The notes beneath the pieces were generated by a model. It saw only the letters and a program-made list of their open reading frames with translations, did not search any database and was not told the origin of the DNA. Both the position numbers and the translations under genes were made by a program. From Sphingomonadales bacterium (GTDB lineage: Bacteria; Pseudomonadota; Alphaproteobacteria; Sphingomonadales; Sphingomonadaceae), in assembly GCA_025360285.1 (NCBI GenBank), contig JANYCM010000278.1, positions 1 to 7,257 of the forward strand: a DNA stretch of 7,257 bases, written 5' to 3'. Positions within the stretch are counted from its first letter, which is position 1, and the number at the start of each line of letters is the position of its first letter. Of this stretch, positions 5,931 through 7,257 are shown one piece after another.

Positions 5931-5983
5931 GTGGCTGCGGCGAGTGCTCGACACCAGGTGGGCCGGGACTGTAAGCCGGGTGG

Positions 5984-6742
5984 ATGTTTCGCCGCTTGCT
6001 GATCCTCGCCGCTTTCGCCGCGGCCGCCCCGGTCCATGCCGCGCTGCCCGATGAAATCCAGGTCTATGACGACAGTTTCAACGCCAGGGGCGTCTTCGGG
6101 CTGGAACTGCACGTCAATCATTCGATCGATGGCAATGTGACGCCGGGCTATGCCGGCGAAATCACCACCGGCGGCGCGACACGGCTGACCCCGGAATTCA
6201 GCTATGGCCTGGGCCATGGCCTGGAGGCGGGCCTGTATATCAATGGCCTGGTCGATCATCAGGGCAAGGCCTGGCTGGCCGGGGCCAAGCTGCGGTTGAA
6301 ATATATCATCCATCCGGCACCGGATGGCGGGGTGTTTTACGGCGTCAATGTCGAACTCGGCCGCATCGGCGGGCGCTTCGAAATCGGCAAGACCGGGGTG
6401 GAGTTGCGGCCGATCCTGGGCTGGCGATCGGGCGACTGGCTGATGATTTTCAACCCCAATCTGGAATTCACCCTCGCCGGGCCGGCGCGGAGCAGCACGC
6501 CGGATTTTTCGCCGGGGGTGAAAATCGGCCGCACCGTGGCGCGCGGCGTGATGATCGGGGCGGAGGCCTATCGCGATTTCGGATCACTGGCGGGCTTTGA
6601 TCCCGTCCACCAGCAGGCGACCCAGGTTTTCGCCGTGGTGGATTTCGACCGCAAGCCGTTCGTGTTTGATTTCGGGGTGGGGCGGGGTTTTACCGGGGCG
6701 GACAAATGGGTGGTGAAGGCGATTTTTGACGTGCCGTTTTAG
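5984..6742 (+). CDS. Outer-membrane beta-barrel protein of unknown function
   Basis: This 252-residue protein has a clear signal peptide: MFRRLLILAAF, an alanine-rich core, and likely cleavage after VHA at residue 19. The mature part has alternating polar/hydrophobic stretches typical of beta strands, such as FGLELHVNHS, LTPEFSYGLG, LEAGLYING, AGAKLRLKYI, GVFYGVNVELG and VKAIFDVPF. It ends in phenylalanine (F252), the usual C-terminal signal for insertion of barrel proteins by the Bam machinery. About 12 strands would fit the length, but I cannot count them reliably. I do not recognise a named family and assign no substrate. An in-frame TAA at 5972 makes ATG 5984 the only reasonable start; the preceding GGGTGG is a weak ribosome site. 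It is divergent from the toxin-antitoxin operon and convergent with the RHH gene. Confidence 0.8.
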   Translation: MFRRLLILAAFAAAAPVHAALPDEIQVYDDSFNARGVFGLELHVNHSIDGNVTPGYAGEITTGGATRLTPEFSYGLGHGLEAGLYINGLVDHQGKAWLAGAKLRLKYIIHPAPDGGVFYGVNVELGRIGGRFEIGKTGVELRPILGWRSGDWLMIFNPNLEFTLAGPARSSTPDFSPGVKIGRTVARGVMIGAEAYRDFGSLAGFDPVHQQATQVFAVVDFDRKPFVFDFGVGRGFTGADKWVVKAIFDVPF

Positions 6743-6778
6743 GGGGGGCTTGGATGCAGGATTCTTGCGATAAAGAAC

Positions 6779-7003
6779 TCATCCGCCGGCGGCAGCACCC
6801 GCCCCTGCCAGCGTCCGCCTGAACAGCCAGACGCGGACCGCGCTTGAGAGGTTGGTGGTGCGGGCTTCATCGATTTCAGCAACGAGAGCGGCGAGGGATT
6901 TGCCTTCGGACCGCGCCGCTTCGGTGAGCGCGTCCCAGAAGATCGGTTCCAGCGTCAGCGAGGTGGCGTGGCCGGCGATGGTGAGGGAGTGTTTCTGGGT
7001 CAT
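6779..7003 (-). CDS. Ribbon-helix-helix (RHH_4) domain protein
   Basis: This 74-residue protein matches the RHH_4 pattern over nearly its whole length: a strand HATSLTLE (12-19), FWDALTEAAR (22-31), SLAALVAEIDEAR (36-48) and LSSAVRVWLFRR (52-62). Ribbon-helix-helix proteins bind DNA as dimers through the paired strand; members of this small alphaproteobacterial-type family have no target known to me. The reading frame is open upstream as far as 7222, but homology begins at ATG 7003, so the short form is chosen. No Shine-Dalgarno is visible: the bases before the start are C- and T-rich. Initiation may therefore be leaderless or weak. The tail after residue 64 is Gly/Ala-rich. Its 3' end is 36 nt from the convergent beta-barrel gene. 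Confidence 0.82.
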   Translation of the reverse strand: MTQKHSLTIAGHATSLTLEPIFWDALTEAARSEGKSLAALVAEIDEARTTNLSSAVRVWLFRRTLAGAGAAAGG

Positions 7004-7017
7004 CGGGGTGGGGTGGC

Positions 7018-7066
7018 AGAAGGACGGAAGACAGGGAAGGAAGGAAGTAAGGGTAAGTAAGCAAGG
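7018..7066. repeat. Purine/pyrimidine simple-sequence tract upstream of the RHH gene
   Basis: On the plus strand this stretch is nearly all purine with GGAA- and GTAA-like tetranucleotide units (for example GGAAGGAAGGAAG and GTAAGTAA). On the RHH coding strand it is a CTTA/CCTT-rich leader or promoter region. It contrasts with the GC-rich surroundings. It may be slippage-prone or adopt unusual structure; no function is shown. Confidence 0.6.
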
Positions 7067-7085
7067 GCATGGGCAAAGCCCATGC
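7067..7085. repeat. Perfect 8-bp hairpin
   Basis: GCATGGGC (7067-7074), loop AAA, GCCCATGC (7078-7085). Read on the minus strand, the stem is followed by a pyrimidine-rich tract, so it might act in the leader of the RHH gene as a weak terminator or attenuator. A T-run of normal terminator quality is missing. Confidence 0.5.
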
Positions 7086-7101
7086 TGACATCGGACGGGT
7101 T

Positions 7102-7122
7102 CGGTCCGGGAAGGCCGGACCG
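7102..7122. repeat. Perfect 8-bp GC-rich hairpin
   Basis: CGGTCCGG (7102-7109), loop GAAGG, CCGGACCG (7115-7122). It lies 16 nt beyond the previous hairpin, and the following GCCGGCCGG offers alternative pairings. Together they make 7067-7135 a structured, apparently non-coding segment between the RHH gene and the SDR fragment. Confidence 0.5.
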
Positions 7123-7195
7123 CCCCGCCGGCCGGTCTTGCGCCTGTCGGCTCGCTTGGCTTCGCCATGCGCGCTCGCGGCGCTGCGTCAGTACA

Positions 7196-7257
7196 TATGC
7201 CGCCGCCAAATCCGGCATCCATGGCTTCACCAAGGCGCTGGCCCAGGAAGGCGCGCG
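7196..7257 (+). pseudogene. 5'-truncated SDR (acetoacetyl-CoA reductase-like) fragment, runs off the edge
   Basis: The plus frame beginning at 7196 encodes the Tyr-Ala-Ala-Ala-Lys catalytic motif (YxxxK), then SGIHGFTKALAQEGAR. This is very like the PhaB/FabG group of NAD(P)H-dependent reductases. Such proteins should have ~150 residues before this motif, with TGxxxGxG and NNAG elements. Going upstream in this frame the translation quickly becomes Arg-rich and unrelated, and a TAA occurs at 7058. The frame-compatible sequence upstream contains no cofactor-binding region. The gene is therefore either a remnant joined to unrelated DNA or interrupted by something inserted upstream. The 3' part lies outside the window, so it cannot be judged. 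Confidence 0.6.

Noticed and set aside
5905..5957. tRNA-like segment with an anticodon-arm-like CTGG...CCAG and a nearby ACACCA
   Set aside because: No D-arm, no GGTTCGA T-arm and no complementary acceptor strand; the stem-loop fits a palindromic site better.
6783..6792. CCGCCGGCGG palindrome at the RHH gene 3' end
   Set aside because: Short, all-GC and within glycine/alanine codons; expected by chance in such sequence.
7004..7222. 73-codon N-terminal extension of the RHH protein
   Set aside because: Family homology starts at ATG 7003, and the extension would translate the repeat tract and hairpins into a Pro/Ser/Leu-rich peptide with no match.
1..7257. CRISPR arrays, insertion sequences, rRNA genes or riboswitches
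   Set aside because: No regularly spaced repeats, transposase motifs, rRNA-like stretches or recognisable aptamer cores were seen on either strand.

Overview
The window is GC-rich, densely coding DNA whose codon use and gene content (an EGTAGNTG-type cysteine synthase, a CpeT-like protein, a RES/Xre toxin-antitoxin pair, an RHH_4 regulator, a PhaB-like SDR fragment) suggest an alphaproteobacterium, most likely of the order Sphingomonadales. This placement rests on recognising families by eye, not on a search.

Layout from left to right. The first 89 bases have no confident gene. A cysteine synthase A-like PLP enzyme lies on the minus strand (90-1094). Divergent from it is a tight plus-strand set: a CpeT/CpcT-family protein (1187-1786), a family-5 solute-binding lipoprotein that probably starts at TTG 2 nt later (1789-3306), and a small PepSY_TM-like membrane protein (3328-3831). 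A REP-like hairpin follows. Next is a 2,4-dienoyl-CoA-reductase-like SDR (3970-4863), which converges on a minus-strand toxin-antitoxin operon: DUF2384/Xre-type antitoxin (5405-5869) and RES toxin (4878-5405). A perfect 12-bp palindrome sits just upstream of the antitoxin start. Divergent from it is a signal-peptide-bearing outer-membrane beta-barrel protein of unknown function (5984-6742). It converges on a 74-residue ribbon-helix-helix protein (6779-7003) whose 5' side is a polypyrimidine tract plus two perfect hairpins. The last ~62 bases encode the catalytic-motif segment of a second SDR with no recognisable 5' part.

How the genes may work together. The CpeT-like, solute-binding and PepSY genes are probably one transcript, and their products would act at the cell envelope. 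All three families have members linked to tetrapyrroles or iron, so a shared role in handling a tetrapyrrole or iron ligand is a testable inference, not a demonstrated fact. The RES/antitoxin pair looks intact and self-regulated. The most specific oddities are the SDR whose DECR-type catalytic tyrosine appears to be tryptophan, the switch in synonymous codon use across a Gly/Ala-rich insertion in the solute-binding protein, the palindromic operator candidate, and the decapitated SDR at the right edge.
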